From: Annona cherimola
Taxonomy: Eukaryota > Streptophyta > Magnoliopsida > Magnoliales > Annonaceae
Assembly: GCA_030490835.1 (NCBI GenBank)
Contig: CM059975.1
Span: forward strand, 52,939,174 to 53,003,173
Direction: 5' to 3'
Length of the DNA stretch: 64,000 bases
Shown here: piece after piece, positions 10,667-24,364 of the stretch
How the letters are laid out: each line of letters opens with the position of its first letter
Numbering within the stretch: the stretch's first letter is position 1
The notes under the pieces: generated by a model
The model's input: only the letters and a program-made list of their open reading frames with translations
What the model was told of the DNA's origin: nothing
The model's database searches: none
Position numbers and translations under genes: made by a program

Positions 10667-12570
10667 TATTTTAGTATTTGAACTTAAAAATAAAAACTTA
10701 TTTTAACCGCAGTTCAGAATTTTGATAATTAAGTTTTTATTGAATAACAATTTTGTAAAATTAAAGGATTAAAAAGTTAATCTAAGATAATTTTAATGAC
10801 ACTAATCAAGATCGTAAACTTTTACCCAAGAGTTGGGCCTCAATACGTCGATTTGATGGTTCGTATTTTAACTTTAAAATAAAAAATTATTTCAACGGTA
10901 GTTCAAAATTTTAATAATTGAATTTTATTTAATAATTATTTTGTTAAATTAATGGATTAAACTATTTAATCTAAGATAATTTTTTAATGACAGTAATCAA
11001 GATCGTAGACCTTTACTCATGGGTTGGGCCTCAATACATACAAATAATTGGTTAGTATTTGAAATTAAAAATAAAAAATTATTTTAACTGTTGTTCAAAA
11101 TTTTCAAAATTGAATTTTTATTTAATAACTATTTTGTAAAATGAATGGATGAAAAAGTTAATCTAAGATAATTTTAATGACACTAATCAAGATCGTAAAC
11201 TTGTACCCATGAGTTGGGCCTCATTACGTCGATTTTGATGGTTCGTATTTTAGCTTTAAAATAAAAAATTATTTCAACGGTAGTTCAAAATTTTAATAAT
11301 TGAATTTTATTTAATAATTATTTTGTTAAATTAATGGATTAAACTATTTAATCTAAGATAATTTTTTAATGACAGTAATCAAGATCGTAGACCTTTACTC
11401 ATGGGTTGGGCCTCAATACATACAAATAATTGGTTAGTATTTCAAATTAAACATAAAAAATTATTTTAACTGTAGTTCAAAATTTTGATAATTGAATTTT
11501 TGTTTAATAACTATTTTGTAAAATTAATTGATTAAAAAGTTAATGTAAGATAATTTTAATGACACTAATGGAGATCGTAAACTTGTACCCATGAGTTTGT
11601 CCTCAATACGTAGATTTCATGGGTCGTATTTAAACTTTAAAATAAAAAATTATTTCAACGGTAGTTCAAAATTTTAATAATTGAATTTTATTTCATAATT
11701 ATTTTGTTAAATTAATAGATTAAATTAGTTAATCTAAGATAATTTTTTAATGACAGTAATCAAGATTGTAGACCTTTACTCATGGGTTGGGCCTCAATAC
11801 GTACAAATAAATTGTTAGTATTTCAAATTAAAGATAAAAAATTATTTTAACTGTTGTTCAAAATTTTGAAAATTGAATTTTTATTTAATAACTATTTTGT
11901 AAAATTAATGGATTAAAAAGTTAATCTAAGATAATTTTCATGACACTAATCAAGATCGTAAACTTGTACCCCAGAGTTGGGCCTCAATACGTCGATTTGA
12001 TGGTTCGTATTTTAACTTTAAAATAAAAAATTATTTCAACGGTAGTTCAAAATTTTAATAATTGAATTTTATTTAATAATTATTTTGTTAAATTAATAGA
12101 TTAAATCAGTTAATCTAAGATAATTTTTCAATGACAATAATCAAGATCGTAGACCTTTACTCATGGGTTGGGCCTGAATATATACAAATAATTGGTTAGT
12201 ATTTGAACTTAAAAATAAAATTATTTGAACTGTAGTCAAGAATTTTGATAATTAAATTTTTATTTAATAAATATTTTGGAAAATTAATGGATTAAAAAGT
12301 TAATCTAAGATAATTTTAATGACACTAATCAAGATCGTAAACTTGTACCCATGAGTTGGGCCTCAATACGTCGATTTGATGGATCGTATTTTAACTTTAA
12401 AATAAAAAATTATTTCAACGGTAGTTCAAAATTTTAATAATTGAATATTTTTTAATAATTATTTTGTTAAATTAATATTTCAAATTAGTTAATCTAATAT
12501 AATTATTTAATGACAGTAATCAACATCGTAGAACTGTACTCATGGGTTGGGCCTCAAGACATACAAATAA
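10667..12570 (+). repeat. Block I HOR, full copy
   Basis: Dimers start at 10667, 11048, 11430, 11811 and 12192. Private changes include TTAATTGATTAAAAAG near 11525 and a B with AATATTTCAAATTAG near 12473. Confidence 0.9.
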
Positions 12571-14474
12571 TTGGTTAGTATTTGAACTTAAAAATAAAAA
12601 CTTATTTTAACCGCAGTTCAGAATTTTGACAATTAAGTTTTTATTGAATAACAATTTTGTAAAATTAAAGGATTAAAAAGTTAATCTAAGATAATTTTAA
12701 TGACACTAATCAAGATCGTAAACTTTTACCCAAGAGTTGGGCCTCAATACGTCGATTTGATGGTTCGTATTTTAACTTTAAAATAAAAAATTATTTCAAC
12801 GGTAGTTCAAAATTTTAATAATTGAATTTTATTTAATAATTATTTTGTTAAATTAATGGATTAAACTATTTAATCTAAGATAATTTTTTAATGACAGTAA
12901 TCAAGATCGTAGACCTTTACTCATGGGTTGGGCCTCAATACATACAAATAATTGGTTAGTATTTGAAATTAAAAATAAAAAATTATTTTAACTGTTGTTC
13001 AAAATTTTGAAAATTGAATTTTTATTTAATAACTATTTTGTAAAATGAATGGATGAAAAAGTTAATCTAAGATAATTTTAATGACAGTAATCAAGATCGT
13101 AAACTTGTACCCATGAGTTGGGCCTCATTACGTCGATTTTGATGGTTCGTATTTTAGCTTTAAAATAAAAAATTATTTCAACGGTAGTTCAAAATTTTAA
13201 TAATTGAATTTTATTTAATAATTATTTTGTTAAATTAATAGATAAAACTATTTAATCTAAGATAATTTTTTAATGACAGTAATCAAGATCGTAGACCTTT
13301 ACTCATGGGTTGGGCCTCAATACATACAAATAATTGGTTAGTATTTTAAATTAAACATAAAAAATTATTTTAACTGTAGTTAAAAATTTTGATAATTGAA
13401 TTTTTGTTTAATAACTATTTTGTAAAATTAATGGATTAAAAAGTTAATGTAAGATAATTTTAATGACACTAATGGAGATCGTAAACTTGTACCCATGAGT
13501 TTGGCCTCAATACGTAGATTTCATGGTTCGTATTTAAACTTTAAAATAAAAAATTATTTCAACGGTAGTTCAAAATTTTAATAATTGAATTTTATTTCAT
13601 AATTATTTTGTTAAATTAATAGATTAAATTAGTTAATCTAAGATAATTTTTTAATGACAGTAATCAAGATTGTAGACCTTTACTCATGGGTTGGGCCTCA
13701 ATACGTACAAATAAATTGTTAGTATTTCAAATTAAAGATAAAAAATTATTTTAACTGTTGTTCAAAATTTTGAAAATTTAATTTTTATTTAATAACTATT
13801 TTGTAAAATTAATGGATTAAAAAGTTAATCTAAGATAATTTTAATGACACTAATCATGATCGTAAACTTGTACCCAAGAGTTGGGCCTCAATACGTCGAT
13901 TTGATGGTTCGTATTTTAACTTTAAAATAAAAAATTATTTCAACGGTAGTTCAAAATTTTAATAATTGAATTTTATTTAATAATTATTTTGTTAAATTAA
14001 TAGATTAAATCAGTTAATTTAAGATAATTTTTCAATGACAATAATCAAGATCGTAGACCTTTACTCATGGGTTGGGCCTGAATATATACAAATAATTGGT
14101 TAGTATTTGAACTTAAAAATAAAATTATTTGAACTGTAGATCAGAATTTTGATAATTAAATTTTTATTTAATAACTATTTTGTAAAATTAATGGATTAAA
14201 AATTTAATCTAAGATAATTTTAATGACACTAATCAAGATCGTAAACTTGTACCCATGAGTTGGGCCTCAATAAGTCGATTTGATGGATCGTATTTTAACT
14301 TTAAAATAAAAAATTATTTCAACGGTAGTTCAAAATTTTAATAATTGAATATTTTTTAATAATTATTTTCTTAAATTAATAGATCAAATTAGTTAATCTA
14401 ATATAATTATTTAATGACAGTAATCAACATCGTAGAACTGTACTCATGGGTTGGGCCTCAAGACATACAAATAA
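12571..14474 (+). repeat. Block I HOR, full copy, more diverged
   Basis: Dimers start at 12571, 12952, 13334, 13715 and 14096. It carries changes that lead towards block II, such as GAGTTTGGCCTCAATACG in d3, GTAGATCAGAATTTTG in d5 and CAATAAGTCGATTTG near 14269. Confidence 0.9.
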
Positions 14475-15234
14475 TTGGTTAGTATTTGAACTTAAAAATA
14501 AAAACTTATTTTAACCGCAGTTCAGAATTTTGATAATTAAGTTTTTATTGAATAACAATTTTGTAAAATTAAAGGATTAAAAAGTTAATCTAAGATAATT
14601 TTAATGACACTAATCAAGATCGTAAACTTGTACCCAAGAGTTGGGCCTCAATACGTCGATTTGATGGTTCGTATTTTAACTTTAAAATAAAAAATTATTT
14701 CAACGGTAGTTCAAAATTTTAATAATTGAATTTTATTTAATAATTATTTTGTTAAATTAATAGATTAAATCAGTTAATCTAAGATAATTTTTCAATGACA
14801 ATAATCAAGATCGTAGACCTTTACTCATGGGTTGGGCCTGAATATATACAAATAATTGGTTAGTATTTGAACTTAAAAATAAAATTATTTGAACTGTAGA
14901 TCAGAATTTTGATAATTAAATTTTTATTTAATAACTATTTTGTAAAATTAATGGATTAAAAATTTAATCTAAGATAATTTTAATGACACTAATCAAGATC
15001 GTAAACTTGTACCCATGAGTTGGGCCTCAATAAGTCGATTTGATGGATCGTATTTTAACTTTAAAATAAAAAATTATTTCAACGGTAGTTCAAAATTTTA
15101 ATAATTGAATATTTTTTAATAATTATTTTGTTAAATTAATAGATCAAATTAGTTAATCTAATATAATTATTTAATGACAGTAATCAACATCGTAGAACTG
15201 TACTCATGGGTTGGGCCTCAAGACATACAAATAA
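14475..15234 (+). repeat. Contracted Block I HOR of two dimers (760 bp)
   Basis: The A of d1 is followed directly by the B of d4 (AAATCAGTT, CAATGACAATAATC, CTGAATATATA), then a d5 dimer at 14856. Three dimers' worth of sequence is missing relative to the full HOR (1904-760 = 1144 bp), the deletion counterpart of the expansion at 4949-7614. Confidence 0.87.
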
Positions 15235-17516
15235 TTGGTTAGTATTTGAACTTAAAAATAAAAACTTATTTTAACCGCAGTTCAGAATTTTGATAATTAA
15301 GTTTTTATTGAATAACAATTTTGTAAAATTAAAGGATTAAAAAGTTAATCTAAGATAATTTTAATGACACTAATCAAGATCGTAAACTTGTACCCATGAG
15401 TTGGGCCTCAATACGTCGATTTGATGGTTCGTATTTTAACTTTAAAATAAAAAATTATTTCAACGGTAGTTCAAAATTTTAATAATTGAATTTTATTTAA
15501 TAATTATTTTGTTAAATTAATGGATTAAACTATTTAATCTAAGATAATTTTTTAATGACAGTAATCAAGATCGTAGACCTTTACTCATGGGTTGGGCCTC
15601 AATACGTACAAATAATTGGTTAGTTTTTGAAATTAAAAATAAAAAATTATTTTAACTGTAGTTCAAAATTTTGATAATCGAATTTTTATTTATTTAGTAT
15701 TTTGTAAAATGAATGGATTAAAAAGTTAATCTAAGATAATTTTAATGACACTAATCAAGATCGTAAACTTGTACCCATGAGTTGGGCATCATTACGTCGA
15801 TTTGATGGTTCGTATTTTAGCTTTAAAATAAAAAATTATTTCAACGGTAGTTGAAAATTTTAATAATTGAATTTTATTTAATAATTATTTTGTTAAATTA
15901 ATAGATAAAACTATTTAATCTAAGATAATTTTTTAATGACAGTAATCAAGATCGTAGACCTTTACTCATGGGTTGGGCCTCAATACATACAAATAATTGG
16001 TTAGTATTTTAAATTAAACATAAAAAATTATTTTAACTGTAGTTCAATATTTTGATAATTGAATTTTTATTTATTAAGTATTTTGCAAAATTATTGGATT
16101 AAAAAGTTAATCTACGATAATTTTAATGACACTAATCCAGATAGTAAACTTGTACCCATGAGTTTGGCCTCAATACGTAGATTTCATGGTTCGTATTTAA
16201 ACTTTAAAATAAAAAATTATTTCAACGGTAGTTCAAAATTTTAATAATTGAATTTTATTTCATAATTATTTTGTTAAATTAATAGATTAAATTAGTAAAT
16301 CTAAGATAATTTTTTAATGATAGTAATCAAGATTGTAGACCTTTACTCATGGGTTGGGCCTCAATACGTACAAATAATTGGTTAGTATTTCAAATTAAAG
16401 ATAAAAAATTATTTTAACTGTTGTTCAAAATTTTGAAAATTTAATTTTTATTTAATAACTATTTTGCAAAATGAATGGATGAAAAAGTTAATCTAAGATA
16501 ATTTTAATGACACTAATCAAGATCGTAAACTTGTACCCAAGAGTTGGGCCTCAATACGTCGATTTGATGGTTCGTATTTTAACTTTAAAATAAAAAATTA
16601 TTTCAACGGTAGTTCAAAATTTTAATAATTGAATTTTATTTAATAATTATTTTGTTAAATTAATAGATTAAATTATTTAATCTAAGATAATTTTTCAATG
16701 ACAATAATCAAGATCGTAGACCTTTACTCATGGGTTGGGCCTGAATATATACAAATAATTGGTTAGTATTTGAACTTAAAAATAAAATTATTTGAACTGT
16801 AGATAAGAATTTTGATAATTAAATTTTTATTTAATAAATATTTTGTAAAATTAATGGATTAAAAAGTTAATCTAAGATAATTTTAATGACACTAATCAAG
16901 ATCGTAAACTTTTACCCAAGAGTTGGGCCTCAATACGTCGATTTGATGGTTCGTATTTTAACTTTAAAATAAAAAATTATTTCAACGGTAGTTCAAAATT
17001 TTAATAATTGAATTTTATTTAATAATTATTTTGTTAAATTAATAGATTAAATGAGTTAATCTAAGATAATTTTTCAATGACAATAATCAAGATCGTAGAC
17101 CTTTACTCATGGGTTGGGCCTGAATATATACAAATAATTGGTTAGTATTTGAACTTAAAAATAAAATTATTTGAACTGTAGATCAGAATTTTGATAATTA
17201 AATTTTTATTTAATAACTATTTTGTAAAATTAATGGATTAAAAATTTAATCTAAGATAATTTTAATGACACTAATCAAGATCGTAAACTTGTACCCATGA
17301 GTTGGGCCTCAATAAGTCGATTTGATGGATCGTATTTTAACTTTAAAATAAAAAATTATTTCAACGGTAGTTCAAAATTTTAATAATTGAATATTTTTTA
17401 ATAATTATTTTGTTAAATTAATAGATCAAATTAGTTAATCTAATATAATTATTTAATGACAGTAATCAACATCGTAGAACTGTACTCATGGGTTGGGCCT
17501 CAAGACATACAAATAA
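15235..17516 (+). repeat. Block II HOR copy 1
   Basis: Dimers start at 15235, 15616, 15997, 16378, 16759 and 17138. The fifth dimer has TTTTGTAAAATTAATGG and CTTTTACCCAAG. Confidence 0.9.
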
Positions 17517-19798
17517 TTGGTTAGTATTTGAACTTAAAAATAAAAACTTATTTTAACCGCAGTTCAGAATTTTGATAATTAAGTTTTTATTGAATAACAA
17601 TTTTGTAAAATTAAAGGATTAAAAAGTTAATCTAAGATAATTTTAATGACACTAATCAAGATCGTAAACTTGTACCCATGAGTTGGGCCTCAATACGTCG
17701 ATTTGATGGTTCGTATTTTAACTTTAAAATAAAAAATTATTTCAACGGTAGTTCAAAATTTTAATAATTGAATTTTATTTAATAATTATTTTGTTAAATT
17801 AATGGATTAAACTATTTAATCTAAGATAATTTTTTAATGACAGTAATCAAGATCGTAGACCTTTACTCATGGGTTGGGCCTCAATACGTACAAATAATTG
17901 GTTAGTTTTTGAAATTAAAAATAAAAAATTATTTTAACTGTAGTTCAAAATTTTGATAATCGAATTTTTATTTATTTAGTATTTTGTAAAATGAATGGAT
18001 TAAAAAGTTAATCTAAGATAATTTTAATGACACTAATCAAGATCGTAAACTTGTACCCATGAGTTGGGCATCATTACGTCGATTTGATGGTTCGTATTTT
18101 AGCTTTAAAATAAAAAATTATTTCAACGGTAGTTGAAAATTTTAATAATTGAATTTTATTTAATAATTATTTTGTTAAATTAATAGATAAAACTATTTAA
18201 TCTAAGATAATTTTTTAATGACAGTAATCAAGATCGTAGACCTTTACTCATGGGTTGGGCCTCAATACATACAAATAATTGGTTAGTATTTTAAATTAAA
18301 CATAAAAAATTATTTTAACTGTAGTTCAATATTTTGATAATTGAATTTTTATTTATTAAGTATTTTGCAAAATTATTGGATTAAAAAGTTAATCTACGAT
18401 AATTTTAATGACACTAATCCAGATAGTAAACTTGTACCCATGAGTTTGGCCTCAATACGTAGATTTCATGGTTCGTATTTAAACTTTAAAATAAAAAATT
18501 ATTTCAACGGTAGTTCAAAATTTTAATAATTGAATTTTATTTCATAATTATTTTGTTAAATTAATAGATTAAATTAGTAAATCTAAGATAATTTTTTAAT
18601 GATAGTAATCAAGATTGTAGAACTTTACTCATGGGTTGGGCCTCAATACGTACAAATAATTGGTTAGTATTTCAAATTAAAGATAAAAAATTATTTTAAC
18701 TGTTGTTCAAAATTTTGAAAATTTAATTTTTATTTAATAACTATTTTGCAAAATGAATGGATGAAAAAGTTAATCTAAGATAATTTTAATGACACTAATC
18801 AAGATCGTAAACTTGTACCCAAGAGTTGGGCCTCAATACGTCGATTTGATGGTTCGTATTTTAACTTTAAAATAAAAAATTATTTCAACGGTAGTTCAAA
18901 ATTTTAATAATTGAATTTTATTTAATAATTATTTTGTTAAATTAATAGATTAAATTAGTTAATCTAAGATAATTTTTCAATGACAATAATCAAGATCGTA
19001 GACCTTTACTCATGGGTTGGGCCTGAATATATACAAATAATTGGTTAGTATTTGAACTTAAAAATAAAATTATTTGAACTGTAGATAAGAATTTTGATAA
19101 TTAAATTTTTATTTAATAAATATTTTGCAAAATGAATGGATGAAAAAGTTAATCTAAGATAATTTTAATGACACTAATCAAGATCGTAAACTTGTACCCA
19201 AGAGTTGGGCCTCAATACGTCGATTTGATGGTTCGTATTTTAACTTTAAAATAAAAAATTATTTCAACGGTAGTTCAAAATTTTAATAATTGAATTTTAT
19301 TTAATAATTATTTTGTTAAATTAATAGATTAAATCAGTTAATCTAAGATAATTTTTCAATGACAATAATCAAGATCGTAGACCTTTACTCATGGGTTGGG
19401 CCTGAATATATACAAATAATTGGTTAGTATTTGAACTTAAAAATAAAATTATTTGAACTGTAGATCAGAATTTTGATAATTAAATTTTTATTTAATAACT
19501 ATTTTGTAAAATTAATGGATTAAAAATTTAATCTAAGATAATTTTAATGACACTAATCAAGATCGTAAACTTGTACCCATGAGTTGGGCCTCAATAAGTC
19601 GATTTGATGGATCGTATTTTAACTTTAAAATAAAAAATTATTTCAACGGTAGTTCAAAATTTTAATAATTGAATATTTTTTAATAATTATTTTGTTAAAT
19701 TAATAGATCAAATTAGTTAATCTAATATAATTATTTAATGACAGTAATCAACATCGTAGAACTGTACTCATGGGTTGGGCCTCAAGACATACAAATAA
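17517..19798 (+). repeat. Block II HOR copy 2
   Basis: The length is exactly 2282 bp again. It differs from copy 1 mainly in a clustered patch at about 19128-19194, where the fifth dimer has taken on bases of the fourth (see findings), and in single changes such as GTAGAACTTTAC near 18619. Confidence 0.9.
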
Positions 19799-22082
19799 TT
19801 GGTTAGTATTTGAACTTAAAAATAAAAACTTATTTTAACCGCAGTTCAGAATTTTGATAATTAAGTTTTTATTGAATAACAATTTTGTAAAATTAAAGGA
19901 TTAAAAAGTTAATCTAAGATAATTTTAATGACACTAATCAAGATCGTAAACTTGTACCCATGAGTTGGGCCTCAATACGTCGATTTGATGGTTCGTATTT
20001 TAACTTTAAAATAAAAAATTATTTCAACGGTAGTTCAAAATTTTAATAATTGAATTTTATTTAATAATTATTTTGTTAAATTAATGGATTAAACTATTTA
20101 ATCTAAGATAATTTTTTAATGACAGTAATCAAGATCGTAGACCTTTACTCATGGGTTGGGCCTCAATACGTACAAATAATTGGTTAGTTTTTGAAATTAA
20201 AAATAAAAAATTATTTTAACTGTAGTTCAAAATTTTGATAATCGAATTTTTATTTATTTAGTATTTTGTAAAATGAATGGATTAAAAAGTTAATCTAAGA
20301 TAATTTTAATGACACTAATCAAGATCGTAAACTTGTACCCATGAGTTGGGCATCATTACGTCGATTTGATGGTTCGTATTTTAGCTTTAAAATAAAAAAT
20401 TATTTCAACGGTAGTTGAAAATTTTAATAATTGAATTTTATTTAATAATTATTTTGTTAAATTAATAGATAAAACTATTTAATCTAAGATAATTTTTTAA
20501 TGACAGTAATCAAGATCGTAGACCTTTACTCATGGGTTGGGCCTCAATACATACAAATAATTGGTTAGTATTTTAAATTAAACATAAAAAATTATTTTAA
20601 CTGTAGTTCAATATTTTGATAATTGAATTTTTATTTATTAAGTATTTTGCAAAATTATTGGATTAAAAAGTTAATCTACGATAATTTTAATGACACTAAT
20701 CCAGATAGTAAACTTGTACCCATGAGTTTGGCCTCAATACGTAGATTTCATGGTTCGTATTTAAACTTTAAAATAAAAAATTATTTCAACGGTAGTTCAA
20801 AATTTTAATAATTGAATTTTATTTCATAATTATTTTGTTAAATTAATAGATTAAATTAGTAAATCTAAGATAATTTTTTAATGATAGTAATCAAGATTGT
20901 AGACCTTTACTCATGGGTTGGGCCTCAATACGTACAAATAATTGGTTAGTATTTCAAATTAAAGATAAAAAATTATTTTAACTGTTGTTCAAAATTTTGA
21001 AAATTTAATTTTTATTTAATAACTATTTTGCAAAATGAATGGATGAAAAAGTTAATCTAAGATAATTTTAATGACACTAATCAAGATCGTAAACTTGTAC
21101 CCAAGAGTTGGGCCTCAATACGTCGATTTGATGGTTCGTATTTTAACTTTAAAATAAAAAATTATTTCAACGGTAGTTCAAAATTTTAATAATTGAATTT
21201 TATTTAATAATTATTTTGTTAAATTAATAGATTAAATTAGTTAATCTAAGATAATTTTTCAATGACAATAATCAAGATCGTAGACCTTTACTCATGGGTT
21301 GGGCCTGAATATATACAAATAATTGGTTAGTATTTGAACTTAAAAATAAAATTATTTGAACTGTAGATAAGAATTTTGATAATTAAATTTTTATTTAATA
21401 AATATTTTGTAAAATTAATGGATTAAAAAGTTAATCTAAGATAATTTTAATGACACTAATCAAGATCGTAAACTTTTACCCAAGAGTTGGGCCTCAATAC
21501 GTCGATTTGATGGTTCGTATTTTAACTTTAAAATAAAAAATTATTTCAACGGTAGTTCAAAATTTTAATAATTGAATTTTATTTAATAATTATTTTGTTA
21601 AATTAATAGATTAAATTAGTTAATCTAAGATAATTTTTCAATGACAATAATCAAGATCGTAGACCTTTACTCATGGGTTGGGCCTGAATATATACAAATA
21701 ATTGGTTAGTATTTGAAAATAAAAATAAAAAATTATTTTAACTGGAGTTCAAAATTTTGATAATTGAATTTTTATTTATTTAGTATTTTGTAAAATGAAT
21801 GGATTAGAAAGTTAATCTAAGATAATTTTAATGACACTAATCAAGATCGTAAACTTGTACCCATGAGTTGGGCATCATTACGTCGATTTGATGGTTCGTA
21901 TTTAAGCTTTAAAATAAAAAATTATTTCAACGGTAGTTGAAAATTTTAATAATTGAATTTTATTTAATAATTATTATGTTAAATTAATAGATCAAATTAG
22001 TTAATCTAATATAATTATTTAATGACAGTAATCAACATCGTAGAACTGTACTCATGGGTTGGGCCTCAAGACATACAAATAA
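19799..22082 (+). repeat. Block II HOR copy 3 with substituted sixth dimer
   Basis: Dimers start at 19799, 20180, 20561, 20942, 21323 and 21702. The last dimer is not d5-like. It has ATTTTAACTGGAGTTC, GGATTAGAAAG and TTATTATGTTAAATT, which is the first dimer type of the block III HOR. The copy is 2284 bp because that dimer lacks the 2-bp deletion. Confidence 0.87.
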
Positions 22083-24364
22083 TTGGTTAGTATTTGAACT
22101 TAAAAATAAAAAATTATTTTAACCGCAGTTCAGAATTTTGATAATTAAGTTTTTATTGAATAACAATTTTGTAAAATTAAAGGATTAAAAAGTTAATCTA
22201 AGATAATTTCAATGACACTAATCAAGATCGTAAACTTTTACCCAAGAGTTGGGCCTCAATACGTCGATTTGATGGTTCGTATTTTAACTTTAAAATAAAA
22301 AATTATTTCAACGGTAGTTCAAAATTTTAATAATTGAATTTTATTTCATAATTATTTTGTTAAATTAATAGATTAAATCAGTTAATCTAAGATAATTTTT
22401 TAATGACAGTAATCAAGATCGTAGACCTTTACTCATGGGTTGGGCCTGAATATATACAAATAATTGGTTAGTATTTGAACTTAAAAATAAAATTATTTGA
22501 ACTGTAGATAAGAATTTTGATAATTAAATTTTTATTTAATAAATATTTTGTAAAATTAATGGATTAAAAAGTTAATCTAAGATAATTTTAATGACACTAA
22601 TCAAGATCGTAAACTTGTACCCATGAGTTGGGCCTCAATACGTCGATTTGATGGTTCGTATTTTAACTTTAAAATAAAAAATTATTTCAACGGTAGTTCA
22701 AAATTTTAATAATTGAATTTTATTTAATAATTATTTTGTTAAATTAATGGATTAAACTATTTAATCTAAGATAATTTTTTAATGACAGTAATCAAGATCG
22801 TAGACCTTTACTCATGGGTTGGGCCTCAATACGTACAAATAATTGGTTAGTTTTTGAAATTAAAAATAAAAAATTATTTTAACTGTAGTTCAAAATTTTG
22901 ATAATCGAATTTTTATTTATTTAGTATTTTGTAAAATGAATGGATTAAAAAGTTAATCTAAGATAATTTTAATGACACTAATCAAGATCGTAAACTTGTA
23001 CCCATGAGTTGGGCATCATTACGTCGATTTGATGGTTCGTATTTTAGCTTTAAAATAAAAAATTATTTCAACGGTAGTTGAAAATTTTAATAATTGAATT
23101 TTATTTAATAATTATTTTGTTAAATTAATAGATAAAACTATTTAATCTAAGATAATTTTTTAATGACAGTAATCAAGATCGTAGACCTTTACTCATGGGT
23201 TGGGCCTCAATACATACAAATAATTGGTTAGTATTTTAAATTAAACATAAAAAATTATTTTAACTGTAGTTCAATATTTTGATAATTGAATTTTTATTTA
23301 TTAAGTATTTTGCAAAATTATTGGATTAAAAAGTTAATCTACGATAATTTTAATGACACTAATCCAGATAGTAAACTTGTACCCATGAGTTTGGCCTCAA
23401 TACGTAGATTTCATGGTTCGTATTTAAACTTTAAAATAAAAAATTATTTCAACGGTAGTTCAAAATTTTAATAATTGAATTTTATTTCATAATTATTTTG
23501 TTAAATTAATAGATTAAATTAGTAAATCTAAGATAATTTTTTAATGATAGTAATCAAGATTGTAGACCTTTACTCATGGGTTGGGCCTCAATACGTACAA
23601 ATAATTGGTTAGTATTTCAAATTAAAGATAAAAAATTATTTTAACTGTTGTTCAAAATTTTGAAAATTTAATTTTTATTTAATAACTATTTTGCAAAATG
23701 AATGGATGAAAAAGTTAATCTAAGATAATTTTAATGACACTAATCAAGATCGTAAACTTGTACCCAAGAGTTGGGCCTCAATACGTCGATTTGATGGTTC
23801 GTATTTTAACTTTAAAATAAAAAATTATTTCAACGGTAGTTCAAAATTTTAATAATTGAATTTTATTTAATAATTATTTTGTTAAATTAATAGATTAAAT
23901 TAGTTAATCTAAGATAATTTTTCAATGACAATAATCAAGATCGTAGACCTTTACTCATGGGTTGGGCCTGAATATATACAAATAATTGGTTAGTATTTGA
24001 ACTTAAAAATAAAATTATTTGAACTGTAGATAAGAATTTTGATAATTAAATTTTTATTTAATAAATATTTTGTAAAATTAATGGATTAAAAAGTTAATCT
24101 AAGATAATTTTAATGACACTAATCAAGATCGTAAACTTTTACCCAAGAGTTGGGCCTCAATACGTCGATTTGATGGTTCGTATTTTAACTTTAAAATAAA
24201 AAATTATTTCAACGGTAGTTCAAAATTTTAATAATTGAATTTTATTTAATAATTATTTTGTTAAATTAATAGATTAAATTATTTAATCTAAGATAATTTT
24301 TTAATGACAGTAATCAAAATCGTAGACCTTTACTCATGGATTGGGCCTCAATACATACAAATAA
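22083..24364 (+). repeat. Block II HOR copy 4, rearranged
   Basis: Dimers start at 22083, 22464, 22843, 23224, 23605 and 23986. The first dimer has a d1-type A with AATAAAAAATTATTTTAACCGCAG and TTTCAATGACAC. The second is a hybrid of d5-like A with d1 B (AATGGATTAAACTATTT). This places one extra dimer between the marker dimers, so the spacing of d3 rises from 2282 to 2663 bp. Confidence 0.85.

Larger units (their letters stand above)
1..15234 (+). repeat. Block I: 1904-bp (5-dimer) HOR family
   Basis: Five dimer subtypes occur in fixed order. d1 has CTTATTTTAACCGCAG. d2 has AATGAATGGATGAAAAAG and GTCGATTTTGATGG, 382 bp. d3 has AATGGAGATCGTAAAC and TTTGTCCTCAATACG. d4 has TTTCAAATTAAAGAT and a B with CAATGACAATAATC. 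d5 has the 2-bp-shorter AAAATAAAATTATTTG, a B with GAATATTTTTTAAT, and CTCAAGACATA, 379 bp. Five full copies are found, with insertions and deletions of whole monomers or dimers between them. Confidence 0.9.
15235..24364 (+). repeat. Block II: 2282-bp (6-dimer) HOR family
   Basis: Six dimers make the unit, in the order d1, modified d2, d3 and d4, then two d5-like dimers. It is derived from block I but has new diagnostic changes. The A of d2 and d3 carries ATTTATTTAGTATTTTG or ATTTATTAAGTATTTTGC instead of ATTTAATAACTATTTTG. d3 has TCTACGATAATTTT and CCAGATAGTAAAC. There are four copies. Confidence 0.9.

Noticed and set aside
16059..16244. 61-residue open frame, also at 18341-18526, 20623-20808 and 23286-23471
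   Set aside because: It is a chance frame through satellite sequence. Its copies are identical only because the HOR is repeated, and it is closed in the sister dimers. It has no ribosome-binding or promoter context and no recognisable domain.
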